Program-made: the position numbers and the translations under genes | The notes under the pieces: model-generated | What the model saw: the letters and a program-made list of their open reading frames with translations, nothing else | Databases searched by the model: none | Told to the model about the DNA's origin: nothing | Source: Bipolaris cookei | Lineage: Eukaryota; Ascomycota; Dothideomycetes; Pleosporales; Pleosporaceae | Length of the DNA stretch: 64,000 nucleotides | Assembly: GCA_002286855.1 (NCBI GenBank) | Contig: NRSV01000049.1 | Span: forward strand, 124,001 to 188,000 | Direction: 5' to 3' | Part shown: in pieces, positions 21,467 to 32,261 of the stretch | How the letters are laid out: each line of letters starts with the position of its first letter | Position numbering within the stretch: position 1 is the first letter of the stretch

Positions 21467-22631
21467 ATGGCTCCATCAAACAACATCCTTCGCAAGGTCG
21501 AGTGGAATGGGAAGCAAGTTCCAGTCTACTCCATGGAGATTATCAACTTCTCTGCGCTCCTATCACAGGAACCTGCGGAACTCGAGAAGCTTTTACAATG
21601 CTGCAAAGATGAAGGATTCTTCTACCTGGACCTAAACAGCGTTGACGGACGCCGATTCCTTGATGACCACCATGAGCTTTTGAACCTTATGCATAGGTTC
21701 TTCGAGGCTCCCATTGAGGTGAAGAACGAGTATGGACTTATCTCCCCTCATCTCGGGTAAGTTTATAAACAAAACCCCTCTCTATACATTTCCACAGTCA
21801 CTAAGAAACACCAGTTACGAGCCCATCGGTTCTCGTAACGGCGTCCTCGAAGACACACGAGACGGCTACGAAATGGTCAAAGTCTCTCGCGACGAGATCC
21901 AACGCGAATCTCCCCACATTCCACGGAACATCAAAAACAGCGCCGACCTAAAGACTCTCGAGAATGCCATCTCTGCCAACAACATCATCGGAAAAGTCAT
22001 CTTGGCCGCTCTTTCCACCGCTTTTGGTCTTACAGGCTCATCGCGTTTCGAGAATCTGCACCGCAACCACCGTCCCTCGACCAGCACTCTATCCATGATG
22101 CATTACATCCCTTCCAATCCCTCAAAAGACGGGAATGTGGGTCACCAAAAGCACACAGACATCAGTTCTCTCACCGTTCTCTTCACTGAACAATGGGGTC
22201 TCCAAATCCGGCCACCAGGTACCAAGGAATTCGGCTTTGTAGAGCCCAAACAAGGCCAAGCTATCATCAATGTGGGCGACTCCCTGCGCTTTGCTAGTGG
22301 TCACGCGTTCCAATCGTGTATTCACCGCGTCGTTCCATGCAAATATAGTGAGCATAGGTACTCTGTTGCGTACTTTCTTCGGGCTGAGGACGAGACTATG
22401 TTTCAGGATAGTGAGGGGAGGTATGTTACTTCGCGTCAGTGGCATGATGAGAAGTTTTTGGCGTTTTTAGGGTCGCCGGCTGAGCAGGCGGCTGCGCCGA
22501 GGTCGTTATTGCTAGGGGGGATGCAGGAGGATGAGAGTGATGTCTATGCGGCGCCAAGGAAGCCGGTTGTTGTTGAGGGTAATGTGAAAGAGGGTGCTGT
22601 TGAGGTGGCTACGGTTGAGGTGCGAGCTTAA
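21467..22631 (+). CDS. 2-oxoglutarate/Fe(II)-dependent oxygenase (isopenicillin-N-synthase-like)
   Basis: 368 aa from exons 21467-21756 and 21815-22631, with a 58-nt intron. It has the DIOX_N-like start (VPVYSMEIINFSALL, DEGFFYLDLNSVDGRRFL) and the jelly-roll Fe(II) site: His210-x-Asp212 in HQKHTDISSLTVLF and distal His267 in CIHRVVP. The 2-oxoglutarate-binding pair is Arg278/Ser280 in HRYSVAYF. Members act in secondary metabolism, hormone or antibiotic-like synthesis and xenobiotic breakdown. No biosynthetic cluster surrounds it, so the substrate is unknown. The last ~60 residues are Val/Glu-rich beyond the catalytic domain, and codon third positions become G/T-rich there. Confidence 0.9.
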
Positions 22632-22981
22632 TCGCTGGCTTCTTCAGATGTGTGGAAGAGATTTTGGATGATTGGTTGAGAGGTGTAAATTGAGTCGATA
22701 TGATACTTACTCTATGATTTGTGGTCCACGACTATGATCAACCGAACTTGGCCTGTTACTGGTAACAGGAACCAAATGTGCATAATATCATACCCCACCC
22801 ACATAAAGAGTTATCCATAACCCCGCACGATTGATATTTACATAGATTAAAGCATCCGAGCTGATTCACCCAACTTCCCAGACCCACATCTAATCATGTA
22901 TGCATGCCAATCAATCACTTAAGTAGCTGACCGGCCTTTTTTCTGAGTTCGTTACCATCTTCGCCTTCAAAATCAAAAATT
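22632..22981. other. Intergenic, no gene seen
   Basis: 350 bp between oxygenase stop and peptidase start; 3' UTR and promoter, nothing else recognised. Confidence 0.45.
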
Positions 22982-25377
22982 ATGTATCTCCTCTTAGCTC
23001 TGATATTACCGAGTATTATCCAAGGATGCGACAAAAAATACCAGTACCGGCGCCACAGTCGCCATCTGCACCAGCGTGATATGACGCCTATTTTCCCACC
23101 GATTCTGACCCCCTACGAGCAGATCTTAGTCTCGTCTTTCGACAACACCTCGATAGCGTCTTGGTCTAGCTACTACTGTAATTCTCATACTAAGTATTCA
23201 GCATACATCCGAAAATATACTCATGGATTCTAGCTCACAAGCGAAATCTCGCGGGAGAAAGCAGCGCAGTGCCCGAATGGACGGCTTCCAAATGGGCCGA
23301 GTATGGTTTCGATACTAGACTAGATAGCTATCGTATGTTTATTTATCTCTCCATTCTCTGCCATATAATAGGAAAATAGACAGGTCTAGCCACTGACTAC
23401 TAACTCAAAGACGTCTACCTAAACTACCCCATCCACCAATCCCTCGCGTTCAAATACCCCAACGGAAGCACCTACAACCTCACTCTCGAAGAACCCACCC
23501 TCGAAGAAGATCTTACAACCAGTTCTCCAAACCGCATCCCCGCATTCCACGGATACTCTGCGTCAGGAAACGTATCAGCGCCGTACATCTACATCGGTAC
23601 GCCCATCCCCTATCCCATCTCCAACCCCCAACACAATACCAGCTAACTCAACCTACCAGGCCGCGCCACAACCCAAGACCTCCAACACCTTCTCGCCCTC
23701 AATATATCCCTCACCGACAAAATCGGCCTAGCCAAACACGGTGGCCCCTTCCGTGGCACCAAACTCCACAACGCCCAATCCTTCGGTCTCACCGGCCTAC
23801 TCCTCTTCACCGATCCAGCCGACGACAAAGAAATGGCTCCACCAACCTACGCAGCTTACCCTGCTGGGCCCGCGCGTAACCCCTCGAGTATACAGCGCGG
23901 AAGCGTTGTGGATCTGAGCAAGTATCCTGGGGATCCGAGTACGCTGGGGTATGCGTCTAAGGAGGGGGTGGAGAGGATGATGATGGAGAGTTTACCGCGG
24001 ATACCGAGTTTGCCTTTGTCGTGGGGGGAGGCGAGGGTTTTGTTGGGGGAGTTGGATGGGTGGGGGGTTGATGAGGGTAGTGGGTATTATAGTGGGCCGT
24101 CTGATGCGATGCTTGAGATGAGGAATGGGATGAGGGGGGGTATTGAGTGGATTTACAATGCGGTTGGTGTTGTGAACGGGACGGAGGGGGGTGAGGTTGT
24201 TATTGTGGGGAATCATCATGATGCTTGGATGGTTGGAGGTGCCGGTGAGTTTGAGCGAGTGTTTGATTTTGTATCTGGAGAGTTGGCTGATGAGGAACTA
24301 GCGGATCCGCATTCTGGGTCAGCCATTCTGATCGAGTTGGCGAGGGCGATTGGTAAGCTCTTGGAGACTGGGTGGAAGCCGAAACGGACGATTGTTCTTT
24401 GTAGCTGGGATGCGGAGGAGTATGGTCTGGTGGGAAGGTGAGTTATGCTTTTTGAATCACAAAGCCATTTCCAAATCCCCAGAATGACACATTTCAGCAC
24501 CGAATGGGTTGAGGAATACATCCCCTGGCTCAAAGCTTCTGCTGTATCCTACCTAAACATCGACGTTGGAGTCTTTGGCACCATCCCCGACTTCAGTGCA
24601 TTTCCCGACCTGCACTCCCTCATCACTTCGACTGCAAAAAAGATTATATGGCCCCATGGTGAGAACCGCACAGCATACGATGTCTTGGAAGAAAATTCTG
24701 GCGAGATTGACCTTTTAGGTGCACAAAGCGACTACACGGCGTTTGTACATCGCGGTGGCATTTCTGCCATGGACATCGGTACTACGAGAGCGCCTCTGGA
24801 TCCAATTTATCACACACACTCCAACTTCGATAGCTATCACTGGATGACTAAGCTCGCTGATCCAGGATTTACAATGCACAAGGCGATTGGACAGTTTCTG
24901 ACTTTGATGCTGTTCCACTTGGTAAACGACGATGTTGTGCCGCTTGAGCCAGCGAATTATGGTATAGAAATGCAGGCGTGGCTTGTGGATCTAGGCAAGC
25001 TTATATCATTGAAGAATGCAACAGCGGCCGTCAAGGTCGACCAGCTTGAAAATGCCATTGTAACGTTCGAAGAGGCTACACAGGCATTCAATGCTGCTCG
25101 CGAGATGGCTGTGGTCTCAAACGATGTGCATCTAATCAAGGAACTGAATCGCAAAGCTCGAGATTTCGGACGAGAATTCATCAGCCAAGGCGGACTTCCT
25201 GGCAGGGAATTTTATCAGCATCTTCTGTTTGCACCAGGAATCGATACAGGCTACAGGCCCGTTACTTTTCCTGGAATTACGGAAGCCATTTCTGTGGGTA
25301 ACTTCACTCTGGCGAATGATTACTTGGGGAGGACCGTAAAGGCTATACTAGCAGCAGCAAGTATATTGGCGGCCTGA
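22982..25377 (+). CDS. Secreted M28 zinc carboxypeptidase (glutamate carboxypeptidase II/PSMA-like)
   Basis: 693 aa from six exons: 22982-23177, 23234-23332, 23411-23596, 23660-24244, 24302-24437, 24498-25377. The first 16 residues (MYLLLALILPSIIQGC) look like a secretory signal. The order is the PSMA one: protease part 1, PA-domain insert (about residues 140-290), protease part 2, helical dimer domain. The metal site is visible: His346 in GNHHDAW, Asp357 in AADPHSGSAI, Glu394-Glu395 in SWDAEEYG (catalytic base and ligand), an Asp after the next strand (YLNIDVGVFG) and a His in YHTHSNFDSYHWM. Family members remove C-terminal residues such as Glu from peptides. DPHSG replaces the more usual DPNSG. 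The fourth intron removes an in-frame stretch that would otherwise break the metal site. Exon 4 changes to G/T-ending codons from about 23890. Confidence 0.92.
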
Positions 25378-26233
25378 AATATTCATTGATATTTATCAGG
25401 CAAGACATGCTGTATCGGTCGATCTCGAGACAAACATAGCAACTGCTCTGACAACGAAGTCGTAGGAGGCGGCCGTCGGAATATCCATTTCTCGTACCTC
25501 TGGTGCCAGTCAGCAAAGGTATACTTTGTTTATTGGGTTCTTATATGAGACAAATCAAAGAAAATATCACTTCGCTCTATACAATACTGCATCATGTCAT
25601 ATTGCATGTCCTCTTGGACTAAATTTGGTGCCAGACCGGTGAAAAGCAACCTCGTTTTTTTCTATTACATACTCTTACAAACCCAATTATGCCATTGCAG
25701 AGTATTAACTGTTCTTCTGGCTTGCTTTTGGCTCCAGCAGTTATGGGATAAAGGCGGTTAAATGTGTGTACTCCCTTGTGATTCATGCCAGGCAACCAGC
25801 CCTCCCACATCACCGTCTCACACCATATCCACTGAATACACTGTGATGGGCGGTTTACGAGGCAGTTTTATGTAAACCAAGCGTCTTGTTTGCTTGGCTA
25901 GTTGTACAGTAACGGGGAGAAAATTGCACGTCTGCCATACGTTACAGCCTTGTCGTGGGCGCCTTAAACGAGGGGACCGCAAATAACATAGCCCATCACG
26001 AGATGTTTTGGGGATACTTGAGGTGAAGATCTGCCTTTGGTTTCCAAATCCCCTTTTAGCTTTCCATCATCATCTCTGAACTCTTGTCTTTGCAAATATC
26101 ACTGCGAAGACCGTGGTTAGGAATATACTTTTCCGTCTCGCCCGTCATCAAACGACAACTAAAGCAACACATATTCGCCAGGTACCCCCTCACATCCTCA
26201 AAATTGAGTATTGGGACAGACCTCAAAGTAAAT
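25378..26233. other. Intergenic, no gene seen
   Basis: About 860 bp between two plus-strand genes. No recognisable exon, RNA or repeat. Confidence 0.45.
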
Positions 26234-26857
26234 ATGGTATCTTCAATCCTCAGTGTTGTGCTGCGCGGTGTACAAGCACTCTTCGGCATCATCGTACTCG
26301 GCCTCAGCGTGACGCTCATCCACGGCCACCAATGGGGCAGTCTTCCCGCGAGTCTGGGCTATGGTGCATTTGCCAGCGGTCTGTCCTTTGTAGCTGCATT
26401 CATATGTTTGGCTGCAGCATGGTTCGGCTTTCTGAGTGGCATGGTTGGGCTTGTCATCGACGGTGTCGTTGCGCTCATCAGTCTTGCTGGTGGTATTGTA
26501 AGTATCGCATCCCCTGAACAACATCACCGCTTTTTTCATCTAACATGCGATAGTAACCTACTGACTATCCCAAAAGCTCTATGCTTTTAAGTTGCGAGGT
26601 ATAGACTGCAAAATGAGCGCTGAAGATCCCGGCAACTGGGACAAGATGATTGATAACGAGTGGTTCAACGGCGGCTGTAGTGGCTTCAACTTCTGCCGAA
26701 TGGCTACACATACGGAAACGACGAGTCAAAGAAAATAGCTGTATATGAGGGCCATTGCAAAGAAGTTAAAGCCGATGCCGTCTTTATGTTCCTGACTGCT
26801 GTTGTCATGATTGTCTGTGCGTTGCTGGTCTGGTTGAGGGGGAGCAGAGGCTACTGA
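26234..26857 (+). CDS. MARVEL-like four-helix membrane protein, reading frame uncertain near its 3' end
   Basis: Exon 1, 26234-26497, encodes 88 residues with three hydrophobic segments (LRGVQALFGIIVLGLSVTLI, YGAFASGLSFVAAFICLAAA, FLSGMVGLVIDGVVALISLA). After a 79-nt intron, exon 2 starts at 26577 (LYAFKLRGIDCKM, then NEWFNGGCSGFNFCR). The frame then runs to a TAG near 26735. The next frame carries GYTYGNDESKKIA, EGHCKEVKADAVFMFLTAVV and a fourth hydrophobic helix ending in TGA at 26857. This is the expected end of a fungal MARVEL-type protein. Either one base is missing near 26700, or a 66-nt intron at 26677-26738 (weak donor GTAGTG) removes the loop and restores frame to give 160 aa. Function unknown. 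Confidence 0.65.
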
Positions 26858-27950
26858 GGAAAAAGAAGTCAGCAGTAAGATACGCTCTCAAAACTTACAT
26901 AACTAATTGGATATTTACCTAACAAAGGTTTACCTTGTGGCAACCACTGTACAATTCAGCACTCAGTATAAAAACACCATATCCGCTGCGAAGTAGAGTT
27001 GGCAATCTCGGAGCTGGTTTTGTAATGGTAGCCTTTTCTCAGTATGCGATACCCAGACTTTCCTTCCGGTTGTTGTTTCCTTGTATGTCACCCTTTTTCA
27101 GACGTTAGCAATGAACGCAAGTTTATAGATGGGTTTCAGCACTTGATTCGTGCACCGTCAACCCAGACCTATGTTCAACCCTTGAGGTGATACTAGCAAC
27201 AAATAAATCGAGTAACAATCCCTCGACCTATCACTTACACCCAAAGATGATCATAATATCTTTCCATTTCTTCCTATTTCCCAATTTTTCGGGTTAGAGG
27301 TCGTTTTGTAGAAGCTAGCCCTTCAATCATCAATTCCATCAGCACTCCCGCGGTATTGTGAGGTTGCTGAGTTGGAATGAAAACAGTCGGCTGTTAGTCA
27401 CACAGTCCCCACGTACATTATGCCATGTTATTGATATAAACTTGAGAACACTCGACATCATATCTTTTGAAATAGTTTGATGCGGGGAAACTAGAGGCGT
27501 GGAGAGGGTGTTTGGTGGTTGCATGAAAGTGTACACATGGATGCGATGTAGAGAGGTGTATAATGGTTGTGGTGCTTAAGCTGACGTACGCGCATGTGAA
27601 GAAGGCGCAAGGGAAATGAAAATTTATCAATGGGCGAGCTCCTTGTGTAAGAATATAACAAAGTAGAGAACTTGAAGACGTGACTATGATGCACAACGTA
27701 GATCAGCAGCCTGTAGGTATGTTACCGGAAGTACGTCGATTTCGTCTTTCTGGACCACACAAGAAGCAAGAGTCGTTTGATAATAGCATATCTGCGTTCC
27801 AAAACTCACTAATTGCATATGTCAATCCATCTCTTCATATTCACGAGTCTTCCAATCAACCTGGTACTAACGCCGCTTATGCACAACCTCCGGGTAAATC
27901 CGCCCAGGCTCGCTCACTACGCCTGTCTATGCAATTCAACCGAAATTACT
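26858..27950. other. Intergenic, no gene seen
   Basis: About 1.1 kb of AT-rich sequence between convergent genes. An open plus-strand frame at 27680-28063 overlaps the microprotein gene and looks like a chance shadow. Confidence 0.45.
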
Positions 27951-28127
27951 TTAGACGGGGCAAGACTGCGACTGTTAGCGGTGATGTGATGACAGGTAGT
28001 GCCCTATTCTCTTCTAAGAACGTACGCTGCCGCAAGATCCACAGGTCTTGGTGTCACCATTGATACCAGCGCCGCACTTAGGGCAGCTGTTGTTGTGGGA
28101 GTTGACGAGAATGGTAACGGACTGCAT
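27951..28127 (-). CDS. 38-residue double-CxxC microprotein
   Basis: Exon 1, 28127-28026, encodes 34 residues including SCPKCGAGINGDTKTCGSCG. The next bases are a perfect donor (GTACGT). A 60-nt intron with a CTAAC branch site ends at CAG 27966, and exon 2 (27965-27951) adds only SCPV and the stop. Without splicing the frame ends three residues later at 28014. The spliced end CGSCGSSCPV resembles a family of tiny fungal proteins I recall with a CPKCG...CGSCGA-x-CPV layout. Two CxxC pairs suggest a zinc ribbon or knuckle. The role is unknown, and no signal peptide is seen, so I infer a cytosolic or nuclear location. Confidence 0.7.
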
Positions 28128-28502
28128 GTTGATTTCCGATGGGTTTGTTCGGTAGGTTGGTAAGATGAAGGGTTGATATTTGCAAAGTTTTGGATTGATG
28201 GTTTGCGCTGATGGCTCAAGTTGGAGGGGTAAGGTGGGGTTGATATAGCGAACGTCTGCAGGGCCAGGCAGCCACGGCAGGATTAGGAAGCTAGTGCATT
28301 ATCTGTCAGATGATTCCAGGCGGTAAGAGCGCTTGCGGTTACAATTGGATAGTTGAGTGGGGGCGTGGGAAATGGGACGAGCCGGTGAGGAAACATGTAA
28401 CTAAACTGGAGTCGGGATACGTAAAAGGACCGAGCAGATAGCACTGCGTGAAGGCGGACATCCTGTTGAGAGCGGACGCAGGCTTGTGATGATTTAGATT
28501 CA
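28128..28502. other. Intergenic, no gene seen
   Basis: About 375 bp between two minus-strand genes; promoter of the microprotein and 3' UTR of the methyltransferase. Confidence 0.45.
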
Positions 28503-29327
28503 TTACCTAACGTGACAGATGATCTGTCCGTTGATAACAACAAGCCAAGCGTCTTCTTTCTTCTCCATCTCTCTGAAAGCCGCAGAGATCTCCTCCAGGT
28601 CTTGTTCCGTCGCATGCCCGCTATCCAACGCCCTCTTCTTGTAGTCGCTTTGCACCGTTCTGTCAGCCCAGAGGCCACACCAAAACTCCCTCTCTTCTGG
28701 TGTGCTAAATGTCCAAGCAGCCACACTAGCCTCGATATCGCTTCTTGGAAAGCCAGCCTCCATAGCTATTGCATGTAGTCGCTTGCCAATATTTGGATGC
28801 GCCTTGAGTCCCAGCGCAACCTTGATGTAAAGCTCCTTCCACTTGTGCAGCACAGGGTGATCCGGGTACCAGTCCATCGCACCGTAGTTACAATCTCGGA
28901 TGGCAAGAATACCGCCAGCCTTGGCTAGTCGTTTCATTTCCTTCATCGCGCCTAGCGGGTCTTGCAGATGCTGCAGCACTTGATGCGCGTGTACGACATC
29001 AAAGCCTTGCTCTTCTACGCCTTCTAGCTTGTTCCATTCGAAAATGTCACCAACTTCGAAGCGTATGTTTTTTATTCCTGTTTCTTCTGCGTGCTTTCGG
29101 GCCTTCTCAATGACATCGGCGGAGGGATCGATTGCGTAGACGAAACCTTGTGGAACTCGAGCAGCGAGATCAGCGCTGATGGTACCAGGACCGCACCCAA
29201 CATCGAGTATCTTCAGTGAGGGGTTGTTGAGGAAAGGCAAGAGATGAGGACAGGAGTTTTCCACGGTGCGCCAACTGTGAGAGCGAAGGACAGAGGCATG
29301 GTGACCATGAAGGTATGGTCCGGACAT
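28503..29327 (-). CDS. Class I SAM-dependent methyltransferase (UbiE/COQ5-like)
   Basis: A 274-aa intronless protein. Motif I, ILDVGCGPGTIS, is at residues 40-51. The acidic end of strand 2 is in YAIDPSADVIEKA, motif II in IRFEVGDIFEW, the post-I acidic loop in FDVVHAHQVLQHLQDP, and motif III in LAKAGGILAIRDCNYG. This is the Methyltransf_11/25 fold. Fungal members methylate small molecules such as quinones, sterols or arsenic species. No nearby gene points to one substrate. The C-terminal third (EEREFWCGLWADR, ALDSGHATEQDLEEI) is a substrate cap common to these enzymes. Context is neutral: low-density sequence on both sides. Confidence 0.88.
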   Translation of the reverse strand: MSGPYLHGHHASVLRSHSWRTVENSCPHLLPFLNNPSLKILDVGCGPGTISADLAARVPQGFVYAIDPSADVIEKARKHAEETGIKNIRFEVGDIFEWNKLEGVEEQGFDVVHAHQVLQHLQDPLGAMKEMKRLAKAGGILAIRDCNYGAMDWYPDHPVLHKWKELYIKVALGLKAHPNIGKRLHAIAMEAGFPRSDIEASVAAWTFSTPEEREFWCGLWADRTVQSDYKKRALDSGHATEQDLEEISAAFREMEKKEDAWLVVINGQIICHVR

Positions 29328-32261
29328 TTTGGGCTATCTGGAGCGGTAAAATATAATATCTATTCGATGAGTAGTGTGAGTTTTATATTAAAGGATCGAA
29401 GAGTGCTACGTAGGTAGCAGGTATACAAATATGTCAATGATGGCAATCGCTTTGGTTAGTGCCGGGATTAAGGGGAGAAGAATCGATGTCTTTATATAGT
29501 TTCGGGGTTATGTAACGCTTAGAACCGAACATGCCGAAATCGCAGCATTTTGATTGAGGTAAAGTTCTGTTTGTCGAGATGTTGCGACAACGGAGTGTCA
29601 TGATATATGTTGGAGTGAGAGGGCAACTTGCACTTTTAAGTCCGAGATCGGCCATCTTGGTGCTCCCGCTTAGTCACGAACACCCCATCCTTTGCGTCAT
29701 CGATCCACGTATCAATCGTGCAGAGGCTATCCAAGAAGGAAATGTGAGTTTAGTGTTGGGATCTGCAGAGAATCCAACCAGCTGTATGGGGGCAGACCCA
29801 TGTCGATATGCTATGAATACTATCAAGACGTAGGCCACAAGATGATACTTGTATCCTTTTAACTATAGCTAAAACTACACATGTAGCGCGATTTGCTATA
29901 TCTACAAAATAAGGAGATTCAAATATAACTCCTGCCATCAAAGCAATTCATCTGACCTTTCTAATACTCGTACCGTCTTGTTTCCTTTGGGATAACACCA
30001 TTATGCCATCCAAATATGGAATGTAAATAACAAGACTTAGAGGAAGTACTTATCCTTGGCTGTGAAATTCTCTTGACATTATTTGTTATATTCATATCTG
30101 AACTACTATGGGTTTCGAGCAAAACATAGAAAGCAGAGGCTCTTGCAATATCGATTGATACGTCACGTAGGTCCATCCTATATTACGTCCAAATTTCTGT
30201 TCATTGCATATACTGAGTGATGACGAGAGCTGCAATTGGTATGGAGAGATTTCTGTTCAGTAAAGACGGAATCAACCCACGCTCGATGCAAAGTCAACCA
30301 ACAATCGTTATAATGTTGCAAATAGGAGAAATGGTTCCTAATTGCGTAAAGCCACGATTAAGAGCTATTTGGGTATGTTACTACTATTGTTATCCCACTA
30401 GAGTCTATATGCAGTCAGGGGCTATGTAAAACTTTGGCCAAAGGCCGTTCTATGGGGTTTATTTACAATGAAGGAGTTTAGGTGTAAAGTGCGAATATGG
30501 TGCTTCGGCCTTTGTCTAGTTAAGCAATAGCTATTGCTTGCTAGATGCCTGTTGCTAAAGAGCAGTTTGATGGCAGAAAGAGATGTTAGATAGCTAGGCA
30601 ATCCTCCAGCGGGCTCTTTTAGGGAAAAAGAAAAATTTCGGCTATTTAATTTAGAGAATAACTCTCTCAGGCTATATGGGTATAGTAGAGTACTCTCCAA
30701 CTAAGATAGAGCCTCATTCTACACTTCAATCATTGTCGACATTATTCAATCTCAGAACGATAGATAGAGTTGAGGGTATCGCACCTCATCAAATATATAG
30801 TAAAGGGCGTACAAAGGAGCACTATAACCATGAATAAACCTTTTACTAAGTAGCACTATGGATGCTTGGATACTAATACTGCCTAACCTTTACTTTAAAC
30901 CTCGGTACTGCAGCACAAACAATCAACACTCCGCCTACTTCATCCTAACCTGATCTCTCTTTCATAGTCCGCACAAGCCGGCGTAATATGCAATGCACAA
31001 TCATCCTCGTCTGCACATGCACCCGCAATCCTGGTAAGCACATCGCCGCATTCTTGCACGCGAACCCAAACCAAGGAAATGCACTCGTCACAAGACCAAA
31101 GTACATACATATGTACATTCAGCCGCACCATTGCATTGGCGCTAGCACCAGAACTATGCCTCTTGCTAACAATGCAGAATCTATAGCCTAAACAAGGCAG
31201 TAGTGTGAACTTACACACGACAAGCACATGTCGTACGAGCCACAACATTCGCACAACCCGTCCACCATTGAACCACACACCCAAATCACACTTACACACA
31301 GTATAGCAAACATCCGACCCCCCATGCCCGCATGCCCATCTCATACACATAGGCATGCAGCTCCTCGTGATACCTTCGCAAACAAACAAACCCGCGTACT
31401 GTACCACCACCGCCGCTCCACCCGGCCCAGCCACGTCCAGCCACGCCACGAACCCGCGCACAAGCGCTAGACCCAAAACAGACAATGGTACAATAATCCA
31501 ACCCCACCTCAAAGCAAATCCCCTATTCCAATCCTCTCCAAGGGCAAGTAAAAAAATCCACCCAATACACATGCATACAAAAAATCGACCCACACCGATG
31601 CATCGGCATCCCCAGCCCAGGGCGTAACCTACATTCCCGCATACACACATACACTATGCAAGCTTTGTACATCCCCACTTGCATCGGTGCGATGCGAGCA
31701 CGAAATCACGAATCATGCATGGACCTCCTTTTCTTTTGCCGCGGCGGGGGTTTTCCTTTGAGGAGGAGGGGGAGGGAGAATTGCCGAGAAGGGTAGGTTA
31801 GGGGCTTAAGTGTTGATTGTGGGGGAGATGCATTGTCTGTTTTGGATGCTAGGGGCGCGGATGGTATGCTGTGGAATGGTGAGGTGTGACGTAGGGTGCG
31901 TGCGTGCGTGGTATGGTGGGGTGAGGGTTATCGGTAATGGGGTATGGGTACGTTGGTTCTGTGAGAGTGGGTGATGGGGTGGATAGTGGTGCTGGGGGAT
32001 AAGAGTGAGAGAAAAGGAATGATGTGAAGGGTGAGTATGTGATTATTGGTATTTATTGAAAGTCACACAATGTGAAGATGAAAATGCACCAGCAACACTG
32101 GGATATTTGGATTACTATGGCCAGCGGTAGGCTGGTGATAACTTACAATTAGCACGGAACACACCCAGAGAAAAAGAAAAAACAATCCCAGTTATCCAAT
32201 AGCGCCGTCATTTTGATATATCATTGACACAACCGCTATCGCCGTTGCCATTACCTCTACG
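29328..32261. other. Gene-poor 2.9-kb gap with repeat copy and strand-composition switch
   Basis: No convincing gene. The first half is AT-rich and holds a copy of the dispersed repeat (30377-30431) and an 18-bp perfect palindrome (30522-30539). From about 30.95 to 31.64 kb the plus strand is C/A-rich and nearly free of G. From about 31.73 to 32.05 kb it becomes G/T-rich with several GGG runs. Long open frames here follow from low stop density in skewed sequence and resemble no protein. Confidence 0.5.
30377..30431 (+). repeat. Dispersed repeat, copy 2
   Basis: Shares about 50 bp with 60296-60348 (opposite strand) and with the 43-bp insert at 8896-8938. The core reads AGTCTATATGCAG, then TCAGG, then GCTATGTAA. 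Differences from the 60-kb copy are almost all C/T or G/A transitions. Confidence 0.7.

Noticed and set aside
24245..24301. An apparent insertion (FERVFDFVSGELADEEL) in the M28 metal site
   Set aside because: It is a 57-nt intron with GTGAGT donor and CTAG acceptor; removing it restores GGAADPHSGSA.
27680..28063. A 127-codon plus-strand open frame
   Set aside because: It overlaps the well-supported microprotein on the other strand and resembles no known protein.
30940..31650. A 236-codon minus-strand open frame rich in Cys, Gly and Trp
   Set aside because: It lies in strongly skewed C/A-rich DNA where stops are rare, and its composition is that of the skew. No domain or sensible start context.
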